Origin: Spongospora subterranea
Taxonomy: Eukaryota; Endomyxa; Phytomyxea; Plasmodiophorida; Plasmodiophoridae
Reading direction: 5' to 3'
Length of the DNA stretch: 37,453 nt
Assembly (NCBI GenBank): GCA_900404475.1
Contig: OUQQ01000134.1
Coordinates: 1-37,453 of the forward strand
Of this stretch, positions 1 through 11,596 are shown piece by piece. A program made the position numbers and the translations under genes. The notes under the pieces were generated by a model. It was not told the origin of the DNA. It was given only the letters and a program-made list of their open reading frames with translations, and did not search any database. Position 1 is the first letter of the stretch; every line of letters starts with the position of its first letter.

Positions 1-63
1 AGTGCGGTTCCTGACCTCAAATATACACCGTGCCGTACATAAGGGGTAAGTGCGGTTCCTGAC
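1..63. repeat. Short direct repeat at window edge
   Basis: A 15-base word (starting agtgcggtt) occurs at 1-15 and again at 49-63, a period of 48 bases. The first copy touches the window edge, so the array may continue upstream. It lies just before the first gene; no function is visible. Confidence 0.7.
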
Positions 64-151
64 TGTGATAAGAAGGGCCTTAACTTGCCAATCTCTTTTT
101 ACCCTGTTTGATTAAACCGTTTCTTTTTGTCGCTGTTTTTTATATCAGATA

Positions 152-1223
152 ATGTCTTCGAAAACGGTGGTGTCCTTTGAGATCAAGAGCTTGCCAGGCG
201 GATCCGGGCAATATGGAGTTATCAACCTTCACAGGCTGCCGGGCAATGCACTTGTTCCTGGTACTTACGTTTGCTCGAGTGGATCCCCATATGATAGATT
301 GTCTGCAATTCAGAAATCCTTGAAGGAATTACCTCGGCCTTGGACGTTTTAGAAGCTAATAACAGGTGATAGCGCCAGAGATACGTGGTTTGATTTATGA
401 CATTCCCTCTCAGCGTCAAAGGGTTCATATTAACCTCCACACTTCCGGGCATGTTTTGTGCTGGAATAGATCTTCAGTTGTTTCTTGCCGAAACCTCAGT
501 ATTCTCTAAGTTCTGGACTAGTCTTCGTACTGTATTCCTTCGCATATATGAATCAAAGCTAGTCTCCATCGCTTGCATTCAAGGTAGCCTGTATGCTGAT
601 GTGTTGACACCTTCATCCCGATTGACATTCTAGGCCATGCTCCCGGTGGTGGAACCATTCTGTCCCTGGCATGCCACTATCGATTCATGCTAAACGGAAA
701 ATCGACGATCGGCCTAAATGAGGTCTGCTTCTTTGAAGACAATAACCGACGGCGATAGTGAGAATTTTTCTCTCAGGTCGCAGTGGGGTTGCCAGTTCCC
801 AGATGGCTGTGCGATGTGTTCGCGCAAACAGTTGGCAATAGAGTATCAGAGAAGATTCTTCCATACGGCCCGACGTTTCCTGCTCATACGGCGAAGGAAA
901 TTCGTCTTGTGGATGGCATATATGATACGGTTGAGGGAATGCGGGAAGCAGCCCTTATTCAGCTCGATAAATGCTCCAAAGTAGACCAAAGCGGCCGGCG
1001 CGTAACAATGCACTTCATTCGCCGAGATTTTGCCGAGAAAATGAGACGAGAAGAAGCACTAGACAGTAAGTCGTATTCCTGACCTATTTTTTCACAGAAG
1101 CTGATTTTGGTCGAAGTGGAAGATCTTGTAAAGGCAGGGGCTAGTCCTAATTTCCAAAGAACAGTAAAAAAAGTTATTATGTCTTTACAGGCAAAAAAGA
1201 ACAAGCCTAAAAGCAACCTTTAG
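152..1223 (+). CDS. ECI1: Enoyl-CoA delta-isomerase (ECI1-like), six exons
   Basis: Crotonase-fold enzyme that shifts cis/trans-3 double bonds to trans-2-enoyl-CoA in beta-oxidation of unsaturated fatty acids. Predicted exons 152-260, 314-365, 414-583, 634-722, 777-1065 and 1117-1223 give 271 aa, close to the usual size. Visible signatures are the oxyanion-hole segment PGMFCAGID (about residues 65-73), the APGGG turn, and IGLNE, whose Glu (about E140) matches the catalytic Glu of ECI1. Introns are 48-54 nt. For the last intron the first AG (after ttttttcacag) gives an early stop; a later AG at 1115-1116 restores a family-like C-terminus (DLVKAGASPNF) and a 51-nt intron, so I chose it. The protein ends in Asn-Leu with no PTS1 signal, and the N-terminus is not a clear mitochondrial presequence, so the compartment is open. 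Confidence 0.88.
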
Positions 1224-3300
1224 TTTGAGATAACAAAAGTAAATGATCCAATCTATTCTCATTACCATTGCCTTGTAAAGCGAAATTGACACCCTTCCTT
1301 GCATGAGGCGTCAATCGACCCAAACGCTTAACTTTCGGTGTCAAAGTGGAAAAAATAGAATTAATTCTGGTCGAATCTTGATATTCGCAGTTGTCCCAGA
1401 ATTGTTGCTATCGTTCAAGAGCAAGAAGACAAGTATAATGCTTATTTTGCCTGAGGGTTCGTATACAAGTTACCATTATTTGAAAACCAGGATTTATAGA
1501 TAATATCGATATATACAAAGAGGGAGTCGTCGACAATTTCAACTATTATCGCATAAAGACGTCATTGTCCCGAACAGCGACTCTTTTTGGAATCTAAGAG
1601 GCTCATTACCCCAAGAAGACCATCCGACTTTTAAATCTCGAGCAAATAATTCGCATTTCTTAGAATATTGTGGAATGAATTCGTCGATGATGCAGTCGAT
1701 AACAGGCTTTCTGGAATGAGATTCAGGATGACCGGCGAAGATCTTCATCTTCGGTAATGAACGCGAAGAAGCAAGAATATGATAACCGAACACAATTTGT
1801 TCATATGGCTTATGATGGCAAGCACCTATATCTGAGCAATTTTACAGGCTGGATATAGTACAACGCCATGGATGATTCCACATACCGATCCCCGACATCT
1901 CTGAATTCGATGGAGGAAGTTTCAGCCAATACCATGTCGTATGATAATCAATATTCCAGAAAGGAAACAACTCATCGCAGACAAATTGCCTTATTTTGGG
2001 GTCATTTGTAACCCATACACCGAGGAGACCATTTTCCCGGTCAAGAAGGCCCTCTAACGTTAAATAAGTTAGAAACCAAAGGCTTTTGACAAAACGAGTG
2101 ATGACTTATCACCAACTGGGATTTTTTTCATCTCAGCGTGTCTCAAAGTTGGGTATATATGCGATCTCTGAACGCTCTTATTATCCCAAGGCGGGTCGAT
2201 TGACAAGAATTGGAAGCCAGACTGCGGCCGGAACCGTTTTAAAAAGGGTAAAAAATCCGACAAATCACACATCAAGAATCTGGACTTGGGAGGAAGATAA
2301 TACAGATCACCAAATGCTGATATTGTTCGAATGTCATTACCCTCATTGCTCTAAACGCCATACATAAGTGATTGAATAAGAGAATGACACTGAAAGTACG
2401 ATTATGACGCTGCAAAATTGATCAACATCAGTTTGGGTTATGTTTTCGTCAATGAGAGGTAAACGGCGACGGGAAAAATGGCCCCGACTCAACCTCCAGC
2501 ACATCATCGTCTGATCGTGTTGATCATCTACACTCATGTGCATTGGGATCTCAATTGGTGTGAACCCCGTCTGCTTGATGGCCTCTGCAAAACCCATCAG
2601 AGCTCCATGTTCTCTGAGATAATATGAGCCAGGCACGGTGGCGATTTGTGATTGACAATTACTGGACCGGTATTGTGATCACTGCACGAGAATTTGAATG
2701 GGTAGCCCGACGTGTCATGGCGTAATCGCACTTGGGCACTTTACTGGTTTTATGCAATACCCATCCGAGGACACGGGATTGCCACGAATCGAGTAGCCAC
2801 CCGAGATGGGCCCCGCTAGAATCACGCACAGCACCCACGATTGGCTGCTGAAGGAAATATGTATTGCCATGTTCTATATCAACCATGATCCTACGCTCTG
2901 AGCCCTGATCAACGTCGTGCCGATGATGGAAAATGTTCAAGGTAAAGATGAGGACCAAACCTGGATCGATACATGGATGGCGAACTCGTCCAACGCTACG
3001 GGCTGCGCTTCACGCAACTTTGCATCGCTGGTGTTACAGTGGTAACTGTTTCACTGAATGACTCTATTGCGGGGAATCACTGGGGCATCGCAGGATATTG
3101 ACAACCAGCATGATTCTTGTTTTACAACAACTTTATCAATGAATTTAAGCAAGGCCACACACAGGAGGTTAGCAGTACTCGCGGCCATGCCGCCGGCGCC
3201 GCCATCGTCTGGTTCATGTGGGCGATGACCTTCGGCCGCGTCGATAGCTGGTTAACCACTGACAGATGTCAGGTTGGTCGTCTTATAACACACCCCTTCA
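1224..3300. other. Gene-poor stretch, possibly decayed
   Basis: About 2 kb with no open frame over 100 codons and no family I recognise. Short minus-strand frames at 2343-2636, 2659-2958 and 1539-1793 follow one another and could be remains of one decayed minus-strand gene or the body of a mobile element next to the copia relic, but no motif supports this. Confidence 0.5.
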
Positions 3301-3316
3301 AACTGACATTTGTCAT

Positions 3317-4145
3317 TCAGATAACAGATCTGTACCATCTAAACTTTTCAGTAGATATAGGTTTGGTTAGATAATTTGCAATTATCCATTTTTGACAATA
3401 TTCGAGGTGAATCGTTTCACTTTCGATTTTGTCCCTGGTGAAGTGATACTGGACTTGAATATGCTTTGTTTTCGCATCTGTTCTACGATTTGTCGCCACA
3501 GATTGGCTTCCTTGGTTATCGCCGTAAATCGTGATCGATCCGGATCGATTCAACACTTCAGACAGCTATTGTTGTGTCCAAGCGCTTGCCTGGCTGTTGC
3601 ACTTTGTGCCATATATTTCGCTTCGATCAGCAGATATATGCTGCTGATCGTTGCCTTTGGCTTTTCCATGCTACTGAACCATTGGACATCTTGAACATGT
3701 ACCCACTTGTTTTCTGCGGCGTTGATCCTGATCTCCTGCCCAATCAGAGTCTGTTGATTCTTCGATGTCTTGGGGTCACCACAGTACATAATGCCCCACG
3801 ATTTCGGGCTCTTCAGGTTCCTCAGGTCCTGCAATGTTGCATTCCCGGATTATGCATAAAGCGGCACAATTGTGATACGATGTAGGTGATGTCCGGGCGA
3901 GTCCTTGTCGAAAGAAAGTTAAGTCCACGAACCAGTTCTGCATATGGCATGTCCACCATATCTTGCTTATTACTATCACATATCTTCACAAAGGTAAATT
4001 TGGGCTGGTGAGGAGTTGTCACGTCCCTTCAGTGCGCCATGCTAAACCGAGTCAATAGCTCGTCAATATAGATCTCTTTATCAAGGCATACATAGTTCTC
4101 CATTTTATTGTGGTTAATCTTTATTCCCAAAGCTGAACTGGAGCT
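3317..4145 (-). mobile_element. Degenerate Ty1/copia pol relic (RT end and RNase H)
   Basis: Reading the minus strand from about 4145 down, pieces of copia pol appear in the right order. First comes the end of the reverse transcriptase with the segment before PYAE and the TRPDITYIVSQL block (about 4022-3822). Then comes a DADW-like region with a damaged KKQ/EAEY block (YLLIEAKYMA, about 3830-3550). Last is the RNase H tail with GDNQGSQS, KHIQVQYHF and the NYLTKPIS end (3556-3317). The pieces lie in different frames with stops between them, so this is a pseudogene. Downstream of the RNase H end, near 3290, a TGTTATAAG-like sequence could be the start of a 3' LTR, but I see no second LTR copy. 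Confidence 0.82.
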
Positions 4146-4598
4146 TCTAGGCATCCTGGTCTCACTTTTTGTAATGAATTTGATCACAGCATTTCCGTCA
4201 GAACATGTTCTGCAGCAAGACTACAATAATTGTAGTTATTACAACTGTTGCGCCTCACAAGCGCAATAAGTGGGACGGATTCTAGCAACAAAGTGGCTGA
4301 AAGCACGTATGAAAAACCAGACCGAACTTCGTTTTAAAAATGTGGCGACTACCCTTGAAGTGAAGTCTAGTCAAGGTTCCCCCAGCATTTGTCGAACGTT
4401 GGGGACGGTTCCATGTAGACGAATCTTGTAGATCACAAGATAACGGCTTGCCGAAAACCCAATGAAACCTCAACCATCCTTGTACACTTGAATGTATCGA
4501 CATTGTTGCGCGCAGTTAACGGTGGCGCACTGGCGCTAGACTTGGGGCTTTGGGCTGGCACCTGGCACCCGATCTCCCTCATTCTGTATGGCTGGTGG
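4146..4598. other. Intergenic, no gene recognised
   Basis: This joins the copia relic to the SPT3-like gene. The reading frame of that gene's first exon stays open back to about 4488 and encodes a hydrophobic stretch (about 4520-4598), but it has no ATG before 4599. An upstream exon is therefore possible. Confidence 0.4.
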
Positions 4599-6213
4599 AT
4601 GCAGCGATCCCTGATCTATAAGGACATTGTCGTCGATGATCCGCCTCTACAGGGAATCCCGAAACCATACGTGCCTAAACCTTTGCAGCCTCACACCGGA
4701 TTGGAGATAAACTACGATGCGTATGATGACCCCAGTCAGCTCAGAGCTTTTCTAGCTAACATCAGTAGTGGTGCAGGTAATATGTTTCCTCTGCACTGAT
4801 AAAGTCTTTGATGGAAATGAACTGCAGACGTTGACCAGAATAGGCTGAATGTACGAGCAGGTGGTACGATTGTTGGAGTGCCGTCCATTGAGTCTTTATT
4901 ACCACTAGTTCAAGACGGCACATTACACCAAGTGCTACAAGGTCTACCATTGTCAATCCTTAACAACATATACAAGGAGATATCGGATAGGCAGCTGGTA
5001 AATGTACTTCGTTTCGAAAAAGCAATTGATGTTAACTTTTCATAGGAATCCTCGTATTGTGATATCCATAATATTCCAGAGCTGGTTATTAATCGCGTAG
5101 AGGCAGGCGACGAGGAACTTCTTCAGCCTATTATGATGTCGATGCACAGGTAAGGCGATCCATATGCTTAATGGTATCTTTAATTTTTTTGTAGCTATGG
5201 CGATGCTTCTTCTCCATCACCTTTCGCTGCCGTTGCCATTAAAGACTATATAGGTAAGACTTTGATTAGCTTTTTACCTGCGTTGTTACATTCAGTTACA
5301 TTGCAGGAGATTTGATGCGCAGGATTGTTGCAGTTATGCCCCGTCCTTTAACAATTGACAAGTTAATGAGTCTGTTTCCTTTGCAAACCCCCGCGTTTCA
5401 GCATTGGTGGAGTGCAAAGCAAGAGGCAAAGAACGTTGGACAACAAGTCGCGCATCAGGTTTACTTGTAAAGTTGCATAATTTTGCATCTGATGCTCTTT
5501 TTTAGGACATGGCTTCTTCCAGCGAAGATGTTGACAGCGATTTTGATAATGAAATTGCACTGGAACCTGCATCATCATCGACCCCGAACTTACCGTCTAA
5601 TATCGAAGAGTATTTTGACCTGACAAACAACGGGTAATACATTTCTTGAGGTTTTTCATCATACTGATTTTTACGAAATCAGTCGGTTTTCCCGCTCGCC
5701 GCTGCTCTACGAGATTACCGCGCCATCAAGCTTTTCAGATGGGCTCGTTTTTGGCCCAAAAACGCGTTTAAACTTTAATATGCTTCGCGAAAAATCCATG
5801 AGCATGAGTGAATATAACGTATGTTTATGTTGTTGCTTAGCTGATTAATTTAACGATTACTTAGTTTTACTCAAAATGCCGTCAAGCTAGCCTCGTCGGT
5901 ATAAAGACGCGCCCAGTGTTTATTCGTTGGATAGGATTAGATAGCAAGGCATTGTTTCCTGCGTCAGGTTCTGTTCGCAATAAAATTGTTTCTTTTCTCG
6001 GATTCATCGCGCACGATCATATAGGTAATTCGGATACTGTGAAATCGGGGGTTTTCTGCACTGGATAATTTGATCTCAGGTGCGATTATTGAATTGGCTC
6101 GTTCGGTACACGACCCTTCTTCCGATAACCAGCTAACGTATTGGGAAGTTTGCGACGCTGTTCAGGCCCTGAGATCCATGAAGTCTACAGTCGGTCCTGT
6201 TTCTTCTTTCTAG
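4599..6213 (+). CDS. Nine-exon protein with SPT3-like C-terminal histone-fold region
   Basis: Predicted exons 4599-4776, 4828-4997, 5046-5149, 5195-5253, 5307-5458, 5506-5633, 5683-5818, 5865-6024 and 6080-6213 stay in one frame through eight GT-AG introns of 45-55 nt and give 406 aa. The C-terminal third (CRQASLVGIK, then F..W, then IVSFLGFIAHDHIGAII and ELA) matches the pattern C/S-R-Q-x-S-x-x-x-K...F..W...L..L..E.V..L...AL of the second histone fold of SPT3 (SUPT3H), a SAGA subunit that contacts TBP. The N-terminal two thirds do not look like SPT3, and I see no clear first histone fold there; residues about 230-260 are acidic and Ser-rich. TADA1/ADA1-like or another SAGA/TFIID subunit is an alternative. 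The start is uncertain because the frame is open upstream. It ends 37 bp from the end of convergent GNL1. Confidence 0.6.
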
Positions 6214-6250
6214 CGCAAATCCAGTCAGATAAATCATTAGCAATCATAAT

Positions 6251-8088
6251 TTAATCAAATAACTGCGGTACGTTCATTTTCCCTTTTGGTGGTTCGAACA
6301 ACAATTGTATCCGTCCATCAACGACGTCTGTTAGTATCGATATTGCACCGCGGTGCGCGTTCGGTCTGCCACCGCTTTTCGAAGTCCTCCAGCCTTTTTT
6401 CAAGGCAACCCCTTCGGCTATGGTAAAAGCTGAGAAAGGGATACTATTCCCGCTCTCGTCTGCAAAATCTTAACATCGGAGATCCTCACAACCTGTCAGT
6501 TTAATACCACTGTTGTACGGCAGATTATATATTTCTTCCAAAGGCACGCTAGTTCTTTCTGCAACAAATTGCACTATAGAGTAAGGTTCCGCAACCTGAG
6601 CCAGGGGATATAACCTAGATGCATCCATGTTAAGTTCATTCGGTCGGCATTGATCGAACTCTCGGATTACCCCATCACAATTTGAATCTGCCTGCTTTCG
6701 CAGACGCTAGGAAATATAATCCCAGGACAATCCATCAACGTCCACACATCGTCAAGCATTATTGTCTGAAAATGTTTCGTGTGGCCTGGTGTGCGAGACG
6801 TGCTCACGACGTGTTTACCAACAATTGCATTGATTAAGCTGCTTTTACCGGAAGACGGCATGCCGACCTGACAAAACGTCATCGCGTAATCTCACAAAGA
6901 GGAATATCACGATATTAACCATTCCTAGTGTAAATCTTCCATCAGATCGTCCATCTTTAGCGAATGATGCATCATTTTGAAGTTCTTGTATACACAATCG
7001 ACATTCAGAAAAAAGTTCTTCGCGGCCGATTGCCTGTTGTGACTTAGCTAACATAAAAGGAATACGATTCCATATCATACCTTATATTCGGATTTGAACT
7101 GTCGCCTTCCTCCTTTTACCCGTAAAGCAGATACAATCACATCATTTTCTTCCACTGCACAACCAGTACTATCAGGTAAATTTGCACGTTGAACTTCTTC
7201 ATCGTGATCGATGCGAATTATTTGATGAGATGATACTGTGACAACCTATTCAAGTCGTCAGCGTGACTCGTGATTATAGCCACGCTGATGCACACATGAA
7301 ACTGTGGGAAATTCAAACTGAAAAATGATTTCCAGCTATCAATATGCTGTTCGGGAACAAGATCTGCCTTGTTGAGGACGATAATTATAGGTAGACGATG
7401 TTTGTTAAGAATATAGCGGCATAATCCATGATGTAGGAAGAACAGGGGATAACGAGCATCAGTAATCAACAAAATGATGTGGGATGACTCGATCGTGCGC
7501 CACAATTGGCGCCATACTTCGAGGTTGTGCTCAAATAAATTCAAATTTGTGTCAGGATGCTCTGAATGAATCGATTTCAACCAATTTTCGAAGACTTCGG
7601 TCTCACTTTGTTCTAATTCGTCTTTTCCCATGCTGTAATTCCAATCTGGCCTAAAAAATGATGTTATATACAAGCAAGGGACTTTATACACGAACATCTT
7701 TATACCTCTCTGGAATGGATAATTGGTTTAGGTTTACCAGGTCATCCCATTTCAGCTGAAATCCGCTGTCAATTCGCTTGACAGGCTGCTGTGCCAACAG
7801 CTTTCTTTGCTCAATGAGCGCCCGGGGTTCTTTTTGAAATCGCGACCGTCTGAAACCAAACTTAAATGATACCGAAAATGCGTTTGATATTTTTTACAGG
7901 TCATTAGCCGGAATGGAGTAGAGATGGTGAGACGACAACGGGACGTCCAAAACGATGGTCGTGGTTGCCTGCTCGTGGGCGGGTTGTTCATGCTGATGCG
8001 CTTGCTGTTGTAATCGCCTCCGTTCCGCCCGTTTCCTCTTCAATAGCGACGCCTTCAATGCGCCACTGATCGGCTTCTTGCGCGCCAT
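6251..8088 (-). CDS. GNL1: GNL1-type circularly permuted GTPase, eight exons
   Basis: Member of the HSR1/MMR1 (YlqF-related) GTPases, which act in ribosome biogenesis or nucleolar processes. Exons in coding order are 8088-7898, 7849-7706, 7650-7296, 7245-7081, 7033-6920, 6867-6671, 6614-6508 and 6459-6251, giving 493 aa; animal GNL1 has about 600. The start MARKKPIS resembles the basic GNL1 start. GTPase motifs occur in permuted order: G4 NKAD (about 205-208) precedes G1 GMPSSGKS (about 325-332), the RTPGHTKHFQ block containing G2, and G3 DCPG (about 369-372). FEHNLEVWRQLWR and LYPLAQVAEPY are family blocks. All seven introns are 47-56 nt. For the last intron I chose the donor at 6507, because it gives a typical 48-nt intron and avoids a 33-nt one. 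The acidic C-terminal tail of animal GNL1 is absent. Confidence 0.93.
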
Positions 8089-8133
8089 TGATTATACTGC
8101 CTTCAGGGCGGATAGGTCGGATCTAGAGCGGGA

Positions 8134-8817
8134 GTGGTTGGGTCATGGTATGTAGACACTACCAGACGATCACTTCACTGTATCATAGATAGGCACAATC
8201 GTGTCGTCAATCGTCATGCCATCCATCATCCTGTAGACACTACCAGACGATCACTTCACTGTATCATAGATAGGCACAATCGTGTCGTCAATCGTCATGC
8301 CATCCATCATCCTGTACTGGTAGATACCGTGAGAGCAGTAACGGAAGCACAACGTGCCACTCAAAGGTTACGTGTGATGAGATGCATGCATGTCCTTTTA
8401 TCAGACTCTATTGTAACTTTGCGAACATATCAAATATTCTCATTTCCAAATGGATTGCTGAACCCGTTGGGCGGCCTGCATTGTGTTGACTTGGAACAAG
8501 GACGGCACCTACAGGTCTGCCTTCATCATCGCCGCTTAAACGACGTGACGCTAGCAAACGCGAATTCAATGCCCCGCGTCAGCGATGTTCGGATCGCAAT
8601 GGCCTCTGGCTTTTGGAAAGTGACAGCCGCGAACTCAAACGAACACAAGGCAGCTTTGGTGACGAGGAAAACCCAGTTTGAGTGGAATTCGACGCCGTTC
8701 GGCTTAAGATGCGCGCAAGCATCGCAGTCGCTGTTGATGGCAGGGATAAATTACGTCAATTTCCCAGTCTATATGGATGACGTTATGGGATTTTCGTCGG
8801 ATCGAATTTTACCTTGA
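8134..8817 (+). pseudogene. Ty3/gypsy reverse-transcriptase relic
   Basis: A single open frame, without an obvious ATG context, whose second half aligns in order with gypsy reverse transcriptase: HHRRLNDVTLANANSMPR (a Y.+LN..T....P.P+ block), a shortened GFWKV (normally ..GYWQ+), TQFEWNSTPFGLRCA (the +..MPFGL.NAP block) and VYMDDVMGFS, which keeps the YMDD/YLDD catalytic Asp pair. About 20-25 residues appear missing between the P-R block and GFW, and the reading frame ends just after YMDD. The 5' part carries an 81-bp tandem duplication. It is most likely a fragment rather than an active element. Confidence 0.72.
8152..8313. repeat. 81-bp perfect tandem duplication
   Basis: Two identical 81-base units, 8152-8232 and 8233-8313, directly abut; each begins gtagacactaccagac. 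The duplication is divisible by three, so it repeats 27 codons in the open frame of the gypsy relic. The identity of the copies implies a recent event. Confidence 0.95.
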
Positions 8818-9355
8818 CAAACTGACCAGGTCCTTCGAGCGGCGTCGAAACACAACGCGATAGCCAATCCTGTAACCGGTCCCTCACCATTCCAATCGCT
8901 CTTATTTCTACCGCAATGCCACTTCTGGAGTGCAAACCGACCTTAATCGGCTGGCACTAAATCAGTTATTTGGAAATGGGATGATGATCCATTGTCGCCA
9001 ACGTGTATCCTGCATCAGCAAGATCATGTTTGCCTTCTGAAATAATTGTGCTGAACGTTCATTTCAAAATCTAAGTAATCGACAACGGACTGGTCATTGA
9101 CTAATGGGCGTTGTTGGCACAATAATATTTTCAACAGCGAGCCATGAAATAATCATCGGGTCATTCTATATCGAATAGGGAAGGCCAAACCATCACTGAA
9201 TAGCCATAAAGGTTATCTCAACCTAGGCTGTTCTTTTATCTTGACGTCAAAAATATCTTGAAATTAATCGGCCGAATATCTGTCAATGCCTTACAGCGAT
9301 TCTAAGATAAATCAAGGGGGAGGGGGGGTCGTGATCAAAGGGAAAGCGTCGAACG
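8818..9355. other. Intergenic, nothing recognised
   Basis: About 540 bp with stops in every frame. It probably includes further gypsy decay downstream of the reverse-transcriptase frame. A G-rich run occurs at about 9316-9328, shortly before the next gene's ATG. Confidence 0.4.
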
Positions 9356-11462
9356 ATGATCAGTCGCCCGTCGGAACTGTTCCGCCATCAATGGCTGAAC
9401 CTGTTCAATCGTGCAGCAAAGGGATGCCAAACTACCGCCAAAGAGCGTGATATCCTGGAGGTTATTGATAATCTTTGGTATTGTTATGATCTCGACCGAC
9501 AACACATCCTTTCGGAAGCGCAAATCGCCCAAATCTGTCATGACTGTATCGAGGTATTTGGTCCTGATACCCAATCGAGCAATGTCCGTTAATATTGCAC
9601 ACGATCACAATCAGGGTATGTCCAATGTGCAGCCGATACGATCGCAATACGACGACCAGGTTTGGTCGCGATCGATGGCGAATGCTGCCCAGCTCATGCT
9701 CAGCGATATACTCGACAATAGTCGCGATCACCATCATCGCCATCGATCGGTCGTCACCTACGATCAATTCCATAAAGGGCTCAACCGCTTTCTAACCAAT
9801 GACCATGTCGTGGTTCTTCCCGGTCCCCAAATCCCCGACTCGTCATCCGACCTAGTTCGCCACCTAGTCGGCACTGTTCGCCAGTCGTACAGGACCATGG
9901 CACAACTGGTGCGGCACCCGTCGAAATACGATCGGGAGTTGGTCGAAGCGCATATGAACATGGTCGGGGACGTCGATAAAGAGCGATTGCAGATGGCGTT
10001 GTCTCGGACGGTGTCCCGATTATTACACAAGTACGAGCGCTGGAGTAGTTCTGGTTGACGCCGGCAGAAACAGTTGACCACCCGTTAATTCATTAATAGG
10101 TATCGGATTTCCCGAAAGTCGGTTGCTATGTTCGCGAATTGTGGTCGATTACGTCGTGTGTCGAAGGGCGATGCGATTGGAGCGACACATCAGAGATCCG
10201 CCAATAGCTCGTTTATCGTGTTAACAGGATCACTAATAGTGCACGATGACGACACCACTCAACCTGCCATTATCGGGGGGAATATCGCCACTCTCCATCC
10301 AGGCGATATATTTCTGTCCGATATCGATTCTCCAGTTGATCGCCGTGTTCTAGCGGTATCAGGTACACAAACAATGCCCTGGAGATTGCCATTGTTAACT
10401 CATATCGGGGCGTGTCAGACTCGATCGTGTTGGGAATATCACAAAATCACATTCATCAGTATATAGAACGGCGACATCTGCACCAAATCGCCAATGTTCT
10501 TCGACGATGTTGGCAATTATCAAAATTATCTGACGCCATCCTAATCGATATCGCCAGCACGTCCCGATTAGAACCATATTCTCATAACCAGGTTAATTTC
10601 CTCATTTTGCCCCACCACGTCCATAACATCAACATTCTCCTAGATCGTAGTGCAACAGGGCGGGCCATTGTCCAACGATGTGTTCATGGTTGCTTCCGGG
10701 TCGGCCCGGGTCGTCATCGAAATGCCATCGCGTGTGTTCGGGCCGTTGCGACGCAAACACGAATCAACGCGTATCGCTTCATACCTCAATTCTCCTGTTG
10801 TCGGCGAGTTCGATTCCGATTTGACTCAACTGACCTGTGGCGAGGGCGCGTTCATCGATATGGATTCACTGGTTATCGGCGATATGTTCGGTTATGAATC
10901 TCTGGGAAACTGTTCAACGTATCAGTGCAGTGTGATAACGATATCGCCGCTGCGACAACCCGTCCAGATTCTGCTGATGTCGCGCCGAGACCTCACCCGG
11001 ATTCTGTCGCCGAACGATCTCTCGGCGATACTGGCATCGGGTCGCATGAGCAAGACGAAGGCGAAGGTGTTGGACGACCTGGAGAAGGGGAATCGGTGGG
11101 TGCAGTATTGTCAAGCGGTTGGCGATTCTGGCAAAGGAGATCGCACAGTTCCTCTCGCCAGGGATTTATATGGTTCTGGCTCGAACCGACCTCTGACGCG
11201 ATCGCGTTCGGTGCATCATATCAAGGCGGAGATCGGTAACCTGATCGATAGTATTCATCTCGATTCGATTCAGGGAGCGCCTCAGCAGCGCGTGATCGAT
11301 TCGCTGACAATGGAGCAGGTACGCCAATACGGCAAACAATTCACGATTGAGGATTGCTCGGATCTGCTGCTAAAATCGCCCCAGTCTATCGATAAAATCA
11401 TCGCGGCTCACGAGCTTGCCTTCGACAATGCCCAGGCTTCCACCAGCGCCGCCGAGAAATAG
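9356..11462 (+). CDS. Tandem cyclic-nucleotide-binding-domain protein, five exons
   Basis: Predicted exons 9356-9553, 9615-10030, 10100-10362, 10419-10591 and 10644-11462 give 622 aa; introns are 52-69 nt. Residues about 30-150 contain two EF-hand-like helix-loop pieces (DLDRQHILSEAQ and VVTYDQFHKGL) with poor calcium ligands. Two CNB-like beta-roll domains follow: the first about 205-310, with SSFIVLTGSLIVHD, then GDIFLSD and VDRRVLAVSDS; the second about 325-460, opening with LSKLSDAILIDIAS, then DVFMVASGSARVVIE and GDMFGYESL. The first keeps an Arg after the G-D turn; the second has no visible phosphate-binding Arg. The C-terminal 150 residues match nothing I know. The third exon's junction (donor 10031, 69-nt intron) is the least certain. 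It could be a cNMP sensor or a cNMP-independent scaffold. Confidence 0.78.
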
Positions 11463-11596
11463 TGTGTCGCCTGATCGGTTCCCGAACATTCTAGATAACG
11501 CTCAACCGCGTTGGGAAGGGGGTTCGAGAATACGGGGTCGTGGGCCACAATCGGAAATCGCTCGGCTCTCTCAGACGCGATCCCATTCGAATCTTA

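Noticed and set aside
6460..6492. 33-nt intron option at the 3' end of GNL1
   Set aside because: An upstream donor at 6507 gives a 48-nt intron of usual size, keeps the frame and fits the family equally well.
9411..10058. 215-codon plus-strand frame starting at 9411
   Set aside because: Only its part from 9615 is used as an exon; the upstream part is out of frame with the EF-hand-like first exon and reads through a predicted intron.
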